From assembly GCA_918807975.1 (NCBI GenBank), contig OU964923.1, positions 2,728,001-2,792,000 of the forward strand: DNA of 64,000 bases, in the 5' to 3' direction. The DNA is from Aplidium turbinatum (Eukaryota > Chordata > Ascidiacea > Aplousobranchia > Polyclinidae). The position numbers and the translations under genes are program-made. Position 1 is the stretch's first letter; every line of letters starts with the position of its first letter. Positions 33,503 to 43,560 of the stretch are shown piece after piece. The notes beneath the pieces are model-generated. The model saw only the letters and a program-made list of their open reading frames with translations, was not told where the DNA came from and did no database searches.

Positions 33503-35140
33503 TCTACATGCATTTAGATCCCCTATTCTTAATGGAAATCAATGAATAAAAATATTATTGTAAAATCCGCTTAATAAATGCACAAATGATAAATCCATTC
33601 GCTTATTAAATCCAATTTGCTTTAGGACGGAATTTTGAATATTCATTATTTAAGTATGGCGTGCATGCTTATTGATTAAACCGCTTATATTAAAAATTGC
33701 TATGGACCTGATGTGGATCGATTAAGCGGATTTCAATGTAATATTAATTTAATCATCGGGTCTCCAGTCACTCTCCACGTATATCTCCAAAGAGGCTTGT
33801 GAATTTTAATGTTTCTGCCTGCACTCAACTTTAAATTTACTAGAAACGTTATTGGCATTCTAGTATTTATTTACTGGCAGTAAACAACGCCCATAAAGTG
33901 GATGTAATGCTTTCTTGGAAAAGACGATGAGTTTTGGACTCAACTCATTCTTATAAGCAGAACATAAATGAGGGATAATGAGATGTTGTATCAATAAAGA
34001 TGGTGGTAAAAATATCTGAAACTAGCCATCAAATCGAATAGGGGATTATGTACAAGGTGCTTAGTTTCATCATCTGATTCTTTTGTGTTTTTATTCCCCT
34101 ACTGAAATAACTTTACTGTGTTCTAAGAGTTCCATACCTCTGCTATGCTTGGTCTGCATTGTGTCTGCTGTGAAATATAAAATTAGACAAAAATCTGGAT
34201 ACAAAATCTGTTGAAATGAAAGAGAAACAGCAGTTGCAAAAGAAAAAATATTGGACTTAATTTTTACTGAAAGGTTTGTTTTTAGTCTGCAGAAAATTTT
34301 TGGCTCAATTCAGAATCCTTGCTGGTCTGTACTATCCTTCAGGCAAAAGTATTCAAGTGATCCTGTCTAAATGTCCCCTACAAAGAAGTTGAACTCTAAA
34401 ATCTAGTCGATTCCCTTGCCGCGGTTATTCAAAACCAAAGGGTAGTTCGAAATTGAGCGACAGATTTCAGGAAAAAATTAAGCAAACTAAACGGAGCAAA
34501 AACTGAAACAAATTTCGGACTGAAAAGAAAAGAGGCTTTGTTTCTTGTCAATAACTTTCAAAATACTTTTGCTTTTTTTTCGAATAGCTCTATTTCTAAT
34601 TCAGAACTTCAGCAAATCTCATACGTCTAGTTGTTTCGAATGTGAAACGTCTCACTAGTGATTATTGCAACCACCTACACAACTTCCATGGAGCAAGGTT
34701 TGTGCACTACTTCAACTCCGAGATAGAAAAAGTCGTTTTTTTTTTATGTTGATTTAACCTTTGCAGATGTTGAATCAGTGTAAAATGCCGGATTTTTTTT
34801 GTAGTAACTTTGATAGTCAGCTGCTTGTGATGTCGGATAAACGTAACAAAGACAGACGCACACCTTTCTATTGATGAGCAGCTTTTAGAATCGCTTAAAA
34901 CAACAAGAAAGATGCTTATAAATGAAATTGTTGACATTTGCAGCCAAGTGCTTTGAAAAAAGATTTGATCAAGTGCTCGATATGTAAACAGCCTCACTTC
35001 TGTGTGTAGAATGGTATAACTCCGCTGGGCATCGAAGCGGTATTTTGAACAGAACCAGATTCATCAACAACAAATATATTTTGACACCAGTACACCAACA
35101 GTTATGAAGCTTTTGTATGAGCAATAATGGTAGGCTAATG
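33503..35140. other. No gene; MITE fragment
   Basis: AT-rich sequence with a palindromic MITE copy at about 34732-34798. An exon-like 30-base block at 34138-34167 on the minus strand has good splice signals but puts a stop in frame if joined to the kinesin exons. It could at most be a 5' untranslated exon. Confidence 0.4.
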
Positions 35141-35148
35141 CAAAGGAA

Positions 35149-35295
35149 TTTATTCTCACACGAGTCAGTTCAATCATAAATATTTATGATACGGGGTCTT
35201 TATGATACGAGGATTTTTGTCTAATTATCACACGAGTCAGTTCAATCATAAACATTTAAAATATTTATGATTGAACTGACTCGTGTGAGAATAAA
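35149..35295. repeat. Inverted repeat with a third copy in the loop
   Basis: A 38-base arm containing CACACGAGTCAGTTCAATCA (35149-35186) is mirrored at 35258-35295. A third, direct copy of its core sits between them (35228-35252). ATTTATGATACG is also repeated twice in the loop. The arms are nearly identical, so the duplication is young. Confidence 0.75.
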
Positions 35296-35420
35296 TTATT
35301 ACAAGACGTGTAACCGAGTCGTTCATATCAAGCATTGTTGTGGGTTTGACACCTGTCAGAAGATATTTCATTTTCTTGATAATGGAAGGCTACTGTTTTT
35401 TTTTTTTGTATATATATTAC

Positions 35421-36588
35421 CAGTGTTGTACGCGTCATTGAAATAAATTGACGGCGTCAGCGTCAGCGCAAATTGCCTAAAAACTTTACGGCGTAAAGTA
35501 TTGCGTAAGCTCTTAAAGAATTTGACGGCGTCAGCGTCAGCGCTAATTTCTAGCGTTATTTTTTGCCAGCGTATTATAAGACGGAAATATTTCAACCAAG
35601 TTTAGGCTAACGATAGCTATAAATAAAGACCAGGTATTATGTTTTGAGACTGTATTGTAATTAGCTGCTTAGCTTATTAGTTATTTCCTTACAGCAAAAC
35701 AAGCATTTCAAAACGTTTGTCTGACAATCTGCTGCGTTTGGGACCCATATTGTCCTTTTCAAGTGAAAACATGCGTTCTACAGCAGCGCTGGTTGGTATT
35801 GGTGTGTTGTATTTCAAAAACAAGTTGAAAGCGTTTACTCGGAAAGGGTGTCCGACGTTTTTTTCGTAAACAGTTGTTCGTAAAACAATTGTTCGTAAAC
35901 AATTGTTCGTAAATAATTGTTCGTAAAATTAATTTTTCGTAAAACAATTCTTCCTAAAGCATTTTTTCGTGCATGCAGTTGAAATTTGATGTAGCCTATA
36001 CAAAGAAATGCTTTACGAAGAATTGTTTTACGGATTTCATTTTACGAACAACAGTTTACGAACAATTGTTTTACGAACAACTGCTTTGGAACAATTTACC
36101 TATAACCCTCGGAAAGGTATCACTGTTCCAAGCGTGCTGTGATAGTTTAGCATGTATAAATATTTTAGCGAGATCCATTGGTCCACTGCAGCAATATCGC
36201 TCTTTTCAGGGGCATAGAGCTCTTGAAATAAAGTATCTTCAACGTCCGCGATGCCATTCATGGATTTTTCGCTTTCTGTGTCTGAACCCTCGTTCTCTAT
36301 ACATGGGTGATCACCATTTGGCAAACTTCTTCCGCATGTATTCCAGGGAGCCATTCCAACCAACGCCAAAGCCGGTAATTCGGATGAGTCGCGCTGGCCA
36401 GAATACATTGTGAAACTCTTATTGTGAAACGAGATTTTCCATGAAAACAAAAATTGACGCATAGCCCTTGACGCTTAAAATCGGCAAAATAGTTGACGGC
36501 GCTATCACTTCCGTCAACTGAAAAATAAATTGACGGCGCTAGCCTCAGCGTCAACAAAAAGTTGACGCCGTCAACGTATACAACACTG
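35421..36588 (-). mobile_element. hAT element, second family, with a nested insertion
   Basis: Inverted ends CAGTGTTGTA...TACAACACTG are flanked by a perfect 8-bp duplication TATATTAC (35413-35420 and 36589-36596). Sub-terminal ACGGCGTCAGCGTCAGCG words are mirrored at the right end. On the minus strand, about 35830-35660 reads TPIPTSAAVERMFSLEKDNM and PKRSRLSDKRFEMLVLL, followed by a stop. This is the conserved hAT C-terminal dimerisation domain. Upstream transposase sequence is decayed and interrupted by a 260-bp palindromic insert. This copy cannot make an active enzyme. Confidence 0.88.
35848..36107. repeat. Palindromic insert made of ~14-15-bp tandem units
   Basis: Between 35865 and 36088, six or seven units of the type TTCGTAAAACAATTG are followed by a short spacer and the same number in inverse (acgaacaattgttttacg). 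The insert is flanked by the 10-mer CTCGGAAAGG at 35838-35847 and 36108-36117, which looks like a target duplication inside the hAT coding remnant. Confidence 0.75.
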
Positions 36589-36649
36589 TATATTACCCTT
36601 TCTCTCACCCAGATATATATTGCTCTCAATGCTGGACCATACAGTTTCA

Positions 36650-36755
36650 TCACAGCCATACAGATACACATTACACAGCCATATAGATACACATAACACA
36701 GCCAAGTACACATTACACAGCCATATAGATACACATTACACAGCCAAGTACACAT
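36650..36755. repeat. Short tandem repeat, CACATTACACAGCCA units
   Basis: About six imperfect units of 15-24 bases based on acacattacacagccatatagat. They lie just outside the right end of the hAT element. Short open frames on the minus strand here are products of the repeat. Confidence 0.7.
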
Positions 36756-37138
36756 ATTCACTCTAAATTCAATGCCTCAATGCTCCGTGCTTAACAGACA
36801 CTGGTGTCAGTGCTGTTTTTAGGTTTTTCTATGTATCCACACGACCAGGTGTCGAACCCATGTTTGCTGTGTCCGTGGGTGCTGTGCAAGACAGGCAGTT
36901 TTGACACAGGCGTATCAAAGCGCAGCCAAACACAAGATTATTTTTCAAAATCTACCCCCTCTGCGGTGATTTTTAACTCCAAATAAGATTCACTTTTATT
37001 CCAATAAAAGTCTTTGATACGACCCGACAGGGTATCGAGCCCCCGTCCACCGACTCTCGTCGAAGCAATTGTAAAAATGAACAACAAACATCCCATAAAT
37101 AAATAAAAAATATAAAGGTTGATTAAATAACTTCTTAC

Positions 37139-37173
37139 GATTCTTCCGTGGGAGCCTTCTTGGATGACGTCAT
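37139..37173 (-). CDS. KIF28: Candidate alternative first coding exon of the kinesin gene
   Basis: On the minus strand, ATG at 37173 opens MTSSKKAPTEES and runs 35 nt to a consensus donor (GAATC|GTAAGAAG). The exon ends in phase 2 with TC, exactly as exon 1 at 26729 (GAATC|GTAAGT), so either can join the exon at 23912 to encode a serine followed by [10 protein letters not shown]. Both N-termini are short, polar and end in E-[ES/AES]-S, as expected for a leader before the first motor strand. Its use would give a transcript over 33 kb long, with the transposons at 29.5-36.6 kb in its first intron. It could instead be the first exon of an unrelated gene; I found no other partner exon. Confidence 0.55.
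37165..37172. promoter_or_regulatory. CRE-type palindrome TGACGTCA at the alternative start codon
   Basis: The full 8-base CREB/ATF site overlaps the candidate initiator ATG of the upstream exon (ATGACGTCATCC on the minus strand). A second TGACGTCA lies at 26580-26587, about 150 bases inside the intron after the downstream first exon. One copy near each candidate first exon is suggestive of promoter-proximal elements, but two 8-mers in 64 kb is weak evidence. Confidence 0.3.
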
Positions 37174-39150
37174 TACTGCGTTTGCGTTGTTGCCACACAC
37201 AGGTTGATTGAAGTGTAAATTTTAGTAGTTTAAACTTAAATGGCAATAAAAATTAACTACAACTGAAAAGTTGAAGTCATAAGAAACATTAGATACACAA
37301 GTGGAAGACATCCTTTGGGCTAGTAAGTTAACATCATCTGGCAGCACTTTGTTCAATATATCCTATATCTCATAACCAGATTCCGACGTAAGTTGTGGTT
37401 TCCGTTTTGATTTGGATCCACAATCGCTGGAACATTGTAGCGTAAAAATTATCACCCGATAACCTGAGACTAAGTAAACACCAAAGTGTGATTCCTGGTC
37501 GACTTGTGGCAAAGAAATTAAAAATTATGTTAATCGTGTTAGTACAAAGCAGTGACAACCAAGTGGCACATGATCTTCACCTACTATGCACATGACACAA
37601 TATTGACAAAAGTAGATTAAAACCTCGTAGCGCCCTATATTGGGTATGTGCAACAAAAGTTCTTGGGAAGTACATGGTTTTGAGAGAGTAGATTAAATAT
37701 TTATGAAGAAAATGACACAAAAATTATTTTCAATTAACCCTTTATAGCCCAATGTGGAAGATTTGCAGAAAGTTGTACTGCTAAGTATTTTGTGTTGGTT
37801 GTAGGCCTACCACACCTTTTAGAATAAATTCTGAAAATTAATTTGTTTCTTTGGCGCTACAAGGTTAAGCCTTATAAAGGTTTTTATATTCACTGCAACG
37901 AAAGTTACATCATAACATTATTATTAAACAATTGACTTAACCTTTTGACTTGACCTTTTTATTGACAGCTTTTAAAAGGTTTAAAAAATACGGAAAAAGG
38001 TGGAGTGAAGCAAAGATTACGATTTGATGAATTTTTTTTTATTTGAGCCTAAACTTGTAGAGTACTTAATTGGATTTGCATCAAAACAATGTAACAATAC
38101 CGTCCACAATAAGCGATAAAGCGTCATGCCAACTTTGTTGTGAGATGGCAAAACTATGTCAAATAAAACATGCATGTATGCTGTTTTGGGTAAAAATATA
38201 TAAGGATTTACAGCTAGCTATCAAAACCAAACAGCTCAGAAAAAGAAGCAAAACTAAGTCAAAAGAACAGAAAACGTTAGAAAAAGTAAAAATGTTACGA
38301 AAAAATTACTCCAATTGCAATGATTTTTCAGCAAGACTTCACTTGCTTTGTGAAATGAAAATTCTTTTGACCCAAAATGTATTGTATTGTAGCGATCCCT
38401 GTTTCTTTATAATATCTTGTAATTTCAATCTATTAGTTTTTTCTTAGCAATAATGATCCAGCTAAAAAGTCAAAGTGTATTGCGCTCTGTCAATACCATC
38501 CACAATACATCTCAAACACTACAAACATTAAGTTAGAAAGTAAAATAACTGAGGCTATTGTCTCTGTCTAACATAGCCTGCACTCTCAAGTCATTCCTAG
38601 AATCAAACAAAAGTTCAAGAAACCCAGTTGTTTGATTAACGCTTTAAATTGCACCAATTTTTTGCCTCAACTGAACAAACACTTCCAGCTCTAGACGCAG
38701 CCGCCTAGCTGGGCAACCTCTTGTTTGCATTGTGGCAGGAATTGTGCCACAAAGGAATTTATTTGTTCATGTATACTTGTTAAACGCTCATTATGACGTC
38801 AAAACATTTAAATCAAGCCTACAGTTGACAGTAGGAATGCAAAAGTAAGCAAAAGCATTAAGTTTACGACAAACTTTTTGTGGCGTCTAACATTACCAAA
38901 CAAGAAATTTTGATGGACAGTAAACGTGTTCACATTTCTTTGTTTAAAATTATAAAAAACAAAATCTTAGAAAAATACAACCGCCAAGCTGAAGTGTTCA
39001 ATAGGCTGCTTTCTTTGTTACGCCGGCTGTCATAAATTGTCTGTTATTGACCATGTAATGATTTGATAATGTAATCTCATACGTCTCACTAGTCACTATC
39101 TGCAATTGCCTATTTTAAAACTAATTTAAGAAACATACCAGCTAAAAGAC
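37174..39150. other. No gene or repeat recognised
   Basis: AT-rich sequence upstream of the alternative first exon. It may contain that exon's promoter, but no core element is clear. A 125-codon lysine-rich plus-strand open frame at 38070-38447 has no recognisable domain and no splice context. One TAGGCCTAC word is at about 37803. Confidence 0.4.
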
Positions 39151-39184
39151 AGACTAGTCGGTGCATGTGTACGCTATGTATGCT

Positions 39185-39395
39185 TTTGTATGGCTGGGAT
39201 TCGATTCCAGGTCGGGCCATACGGAGACTTTATCAGTGGAATCAATTGTATTTTCCTTGCTTGAAACACTGGGAAGTGCGGTGATAATGAGTGATTATAA
39301 TTATGACGGATGCAAGATAGATGAGTATTGCTACACAATAAAGTAAATTTGTCTCTAAGAGGCGTCGTCTGTTGTGAGCGACAATAAATAAACCT
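39185..39395 (+). repeat. tRNA-derived SINE, family S2
   Basis: GATTCGATTCCAGGTCGGGC is a box B region. The body follows (gagactttatcagtggaatc, attgtattttccttgc) and the tail is TGAGCGACAATAAATAAACC. Full copies with box A are at 41157-41397 and 47292-47515, and an antisense copy is at about 47620-47725. The shared 3' end GCGACAATAAATAAAC marks the family. Confidence 0.75.
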
Positions 39396-39669
39396 TAATG
39401 ACATGCACCATTGTGATTAAACAAACTTAATTCGAAATGAACTTGTCGCTGCTTGATGTTGGTTTGGTTGTAATTGTCGCTCACAATCCAGAAAGTTGTT
39501 ATGTTGGCATGCCAACGAGACAACCGTGCATCATGACGTTGATCGTGCCACTCCATGAGTATAACGCCAAAACAAACAGCGCAACCATGTGTCAATAGAG
39601 CGCGGACAAAACGCGTTTGAAGAAAAAGTTTAGACGTCATGTCGCTGTAGCGAAGAAAAGCATCAGAAA

Positions 39670-39990
39670 TGGCAGCAGCAGTGGCCGAGTGGTTAGCGCG
39701 TTTGGCTCGCAGTCGAGAGCCTGCATGTTCGACTCCAACTACCCGCACTTGCTGTTGTTTCTCTGGGCAAGAAACTTTACGATAATTGCCTCTACCTAGT
39801 GATCGATTTCGAGTAATGGGTAGTACTAAATTTAAGTCATAAGTAGAGTAGACAACAGGAAACAGACATTGCCGTCGGCTGCAGCGTGGGTCAGGTGTAC
39901 GTCGAAAGGCGTACACCGATGCATAGCGCTCAAGTCCGCTTTCCCGCAATGCAGGATAAAGATATGAAAAACAAACAAATGGTTAAAACA
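39670..39990 (+). repeat. tRNA-headed SINE, serine/leucine type (S6)
   Basis: The head GTGGCCGAGTGGTTAGCGCG is box A with a long-variable-arm tRNA look. It is followed by GCATGTTCGACTCC (box B) and an unrelated body that contains ggcgtacaccgatgc and ends near tcccgcaatgcagg. The 3' acceptor half of a tRNA is absent, so it is not a tRNA gene. Confidence 0.6.
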
Positions 39991-40556
39991 AAAATATTGG
40001 AAATATTCAAAACGCTAGAAACTCATCAAAGTAAAACGTTCGATAAAACAAGACTCATGGCCTACCTCTCAGATCAACCTGTTTTTCTTTTAGGTCTCAA
40101 TATTAACATTGTTTCTTTTGCTTGGAATTTTTTGGTCTTTCAAATTCTGGTGCACTCCCAATATTGTTTTTCTACATTCGCTAATGTAAATAGTAAGCCC
40201 GTTTTGTTGGGTGGATCTGGTTGACGGATCATTACTTTATTTGTAAAAATAAGTTTCTTTCTGCAGGAAATCGTTGCTTCGCACTTCGCAGACAGCAGTT
40301 AACTTGTAACAAGTCAAAAAGAAAGTGAAAACCCTCAACTGAGCAATCGAAACGCCTTACTCTTTACTACACCACGCGGAATTGTTATGCAAGATTTCTT
40401 CCATAGTGTGCACCAGAGAGCAAAATAAAACCAGTGTTGCAATATTGATTAATTTACCCATAAGGTCGAAGGTGATAGGATGGCTAAGAGTGGTCTGAGT
40501 AATTGTTTGTTTAAATTACGCCTTGCTTTGTATATATTGTATATATTAATTTTAGA

Positions 40557-40760
40557 CGTCGGGACGGCACAGCGGATAAGGCGTTGGCTTTCCAACAATG
40601 CAAACCTGGTTCGGCTCCAGGCTTAAGCTGGTTGTTGAAAAACACCTCTCACCTTTACCCAGGGTGTAATAAACTGCATGGGCATAGTTGCTGAAGGAAA
40701 GGCGGCCGAGTGAAAGGAACTGACAGCCCTACTCGCATTAGCGCCGAAGGCTTAATACAA
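40557..40760 (+). repeat. tRNA-headed SINE (S4)
   Basis: GGCACAGCGGATAAGGCGTT (box A), then TGGTTCGGCTCCAGG (box B), then a body with acacctctcacctttaccca and cattagcgccgaaggctt. It is single copy in this window, so the family is inferred from structure only. Confidence 0.6.
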
Positions 40761-40824
40761 TGATAGCCTTATATTTTCATAACCGACATTTGAATCAAGT
40801 ATTGGAGACCACCTTCAACTTTTA

Positions 40825-40932
40825 ACGTTTCTAGCACTAGTTGCTACGTTCATCTGATGAAATTGAAAGTAAAATTAACAATAAACAAGATGGTTTATTG
40901 CTTCATGAACGTAGCAACTAGTGCTAGAAACG
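40825..40932. repeat. Inverted repeat with 28-29-bp arms
   Basis: AACGTTTCTAGCACTAGTTG with CTACGTTCAT (40825-40853) is mirrored by ATGAACGTAGCAACTAGTGC with TAGAAACG (40905-40932), around a loop of about 50 bases. It is bounded by CTGATGA words on both sides (40855 and 40942). The arms differ by no more than one or two bases. Confidence 0.8.
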
Positions 40933-41156
40933 ATAATTGTCCTGATGAACACCCAAACTTTTCAGTATTTAGTTCAACTTTTAAGGTGGAGCAAAAAAGC
41001 ATTAAATGCGACATCCTTTGTTGTTGCGTCTAGATTTAATGCTTGGAAGTGAATTCCATATTACAATTAAAAGATGGATTTCAAGTCTCTAACGAAAATT
41101 TCTTATCAAGAGGATAAAGATTTCGATAGGTAATCAATGAAGTGGAACGTATAGGC

Positions 41157-41397
41157 CTACCAGCTCAGTGGCGGATCGCCTTCGACTCCAGAGATGGCCG
41201 ATCCGAGATCGATTCCAGGTCGGCCCTTGCCAAAGACTTTAAAAACCGTACCGATTGTGTTCTGTCTTGCAAATCGCATTGAGAGAAAGTCGGGTAGTAG
41301 TAATAATATGATGGCGTCGTAAATCTGACATAAAAATAAGAATGAACCTTATCGTTAAAAGACCTTAACAGTGGCATAGCGACAATAAATAAACGTT
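41157..41397 (+). repeat. tRNA-derived SINE, family S2, full copy
   Basis: ACCAGCTCAGTGGCGGATCG (box A) and CGATTCCAGGTCGGC (box B) are followed by the S2 body (agactttaaaaaccgtaccg, cgcattgagagaaagtcggg) and the family tail at 41377-41397. Confidence 0.8.
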
Positions 41398-41504
41398 ATT
41401 AACAACCTAGAGTGCCTTTCCGTAAAGTATGCCCCTCCTGCAAGCATGTCAATAAAACGCATGCCAGAACATGGCGCCACATGCTTCCACGGAGGTCAAG
41501 AGCC

Positions 41505-42840
41505 TTTCAAGAGTTATGTTAGACTTCCGTGACAGCACCGAGTACTGAACACGGGCCGGTGGAGTGAGGCACCACTCCTTTAACCGCTAAGCCAATCTAG
41601 TTGCAATGCAAATGTAGCCTTTTAAAGGCATACTAAATGAAATTTTCAAACGGGAATTAAGCTTTAAAATGCGTAAACTGAACACTCAAGAATACATTTC
41701 ATAAAAAATTACTGGAAAAAAAAAGTTTTTAATGGCGCTGGCAAGGCGCAAAGTCCAGTGTTTCATTTATTGTTTATTTTTTGCAAAATGACCAAGAAGT
41801 GGAAAAACTTCTTGAGAATTACGTCACAAGCGACTAGCACAAGCATTATCAAAAGTGTTTTCCCGCGTTGGGTTGGAAAGTTCAAACGTGTTGCGTTCCA
41901 AGAATTTTCACATTGATTCAAGGCCAGGAAACGTTGAATCCATGTAAAAAATGCTGATTACTCCACGCCTTCAGAATTGCCTAACTGAAATTGTTTCACA
42001 TGCCTTTGTGGAGTTTGCCTTCAAAAACTTGTTTTTTTACATTTTCATATTACATTGATTGAAGGCTTGAATACGTTGAATCTATGTAAAAAAAGCTGAT
42101 TTACTGTTTGAAGAACAAGATCTGCCATTTGAAACTCACGCAGTAAAAACTCTTGCCCGATCAACTGATTGCTAGTCGCTTGTGACGTAGACTGTATGAT
42201 CGCACGCTTCGCTGCTCAAGCCCATTCCGGTTTTGAAACCTCTGACAAAAGCACGCGCGCAATGGTGGTCAGACCGCAATGGGGCCAAATTTTTTTCAAA
42301 ATCGTTTTATGGTAGCATGTTAAACACAAAGAACGTGGAAAATCGCCAAGTCAGGTTTTTCCTTTAGTATGACTTTAAGAGTTATGTTAGACTTCCAGTG
42401 ACAGTTGAGTTAGGCACCCCTCCACTGACGGTTAGCCACGCCATGCTTAATGGGAATGTAGTTTTTCGAGAGTTATTTTAAACTTCACGTGACAGCACCG
42501 AGTATCGAACACGGGCCGGTTGAGTGAGACACCACTGCAGTAACCGCTAATCCGGGCCGGTGGAATGAGGCACCACTCCCCTAACCGCTAAGCCAATCTA
42601 GTCGCAATGCGAATGTAGCCTTTTAAGAGTTATGTTAGACTTCCCGTGACAGTTGAGTTAGGCATCTCTACACTAACCCACGCAATGCTCAATGCGAATG
42701 TAGTTTTTCAAGAGTTATGTTAAACTTCCGTGACAGCAACGAGTATCGAACACGGGCCGGTGGAGTGAGGCACCACTTCACTAAACGCTAAGCCACTCAA
42801 TGCTCAATGCCGAATGTAGCCTTTTGGTGAAGTCAAAAAA
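41505..42840 (-). repeat. Array of antisense tRNA-like units separated by spacer
   Basis: Units of about 110-120 bases occur at 41505-41635 and then head to tail at 42375-42840. Full units contain AAGAGTTATGTTAGACTTCC, a tRNA-like core, and caatgcgaatgtagcctttt. In reverse complement the core reads GGCTTAGCGGTTAGGGGAGT (box A) and GGCCCGTGTTCGATACTCGG (box B). Shorter units, in which the core is replaced by gttgagttaggca, alternate with full ones. Two palindromic MITEs lie in the gap, at 41898-41958 and 42048-42106. Confidence 0.75.
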
Positions 42841-43179
42841 TTTACAAAATAAACTTAAATTGTCTAAAATTAAACTCACTGGCCTAGCAAGCCACATGGA
42901 GGTTTGATAAGCAAACTTCCTGGGATGTAAACATTTCGTCAAAGATCTACAACTGAAATTGGTAACTTAAACCTTGATTCTGATGTAAATGTCTTGTAAT
43001 CAGTAAACAGTAATCCAAATTCAATTGCGTCTGCAAGTTATAGATGCATTCAAAATATCAAACGTTTAATTATGTAGTTTCGGGAAAGAGTTTGCTTTCT
43101 TGTACCAAAGACAGGCAAGACACAACAATACCACAGGGTTGAGCATTACAACAATATATTTTACATATTTACAAATAGT

Positions 43180-43235
43180 TTTGACAATCGAACGTTTTCG
43201 GCTTAACCTAAGCCCTCATCAGGAATCTAAAAATA
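43180..43235 (-). ncRNA. Hammerhead-ribozyme-like motif
   Basis: On the minus strand, CCTGATGAG is followed by a perfect 6-bp hairpin (GGCTTA-GGT-TAAGCC) and GAAAACGTTC. This is the order expected for a hammerhead: CUGAUGA, stem II, GAAA, short palindromic stem III (AACGUU) and the cleavage base. Bases flanking the core can pair as an interrupted stem I (GATTC against GAtTG, then TTTTT against AAAA). One extra G precedes stem II, unlike the textbook core, so activity is uncertain. The same design occurs twice in the palindrome at 19763-20148. Confidence 0.45.
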
Positions 43236-43334
43236 TTTATAAAGTGCAATAAATTTCAACTTCTTGAAGGTAACTAGCTAGCTAATTTAATTATGTGGTC
43301 TCAAATTGTCAAAATGCAATTGTCTTGTCAGATT

Positions 43335-43560
43335 TCCGGCGCGGTAGCTTAACGGATAGAGTATACCCACCTCTGAGTCGGTAGATATGGGTTTGCTATC
43401 TTTGTCGGGCACATCGGCCACATTTAAAAAAAATTACTGAATCTTTTTCCTGCTCTGCATTGAAGATATACGCAATGTATTCGGTTACCTTGAAGCTGTT
43501 TGTCTTTTAAGCGCTTTGAGCAACATAAACATGGGCTGATGCAGTGCTAAGAAAACACAC
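43335..43560 (+). repeat. tRNA-headed SINE (S5)
   Basis: GGCGCGGTAGCTTAACGGAT (box A) is followed by a decayed box B (atgggtttgctatc). The body carries ttcctgctctgcattgaaga and ends in TTTTAAGCGCTTTGAGCAAC, the 3' theme seen at 7880-7965. Confidence 0.6.

Noticed and set aside
34138-34167. 30-base minus-strand block with good acceptor and donor
   Set aside because: Joining it between the upstream first exon and the motor exons puts TAG in frame, and its own ATG gives the wrong phase. At most a 5' untranslated exon; no independent support.
38070-38447. 125-codon lysine-rich open frame
   Set aside because: Its low-information AT-rich composition and lack of a domain or flanking exons make it unlikely to be a gene.
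39670-39760. Possible functional tRNA gene (serine-like head)
   Set aside because: Boxes A and B are present, but the acceptor stem does not close and an unrelated body follows. It fits a SINE better. The same holds for the other tRNA-like heads.
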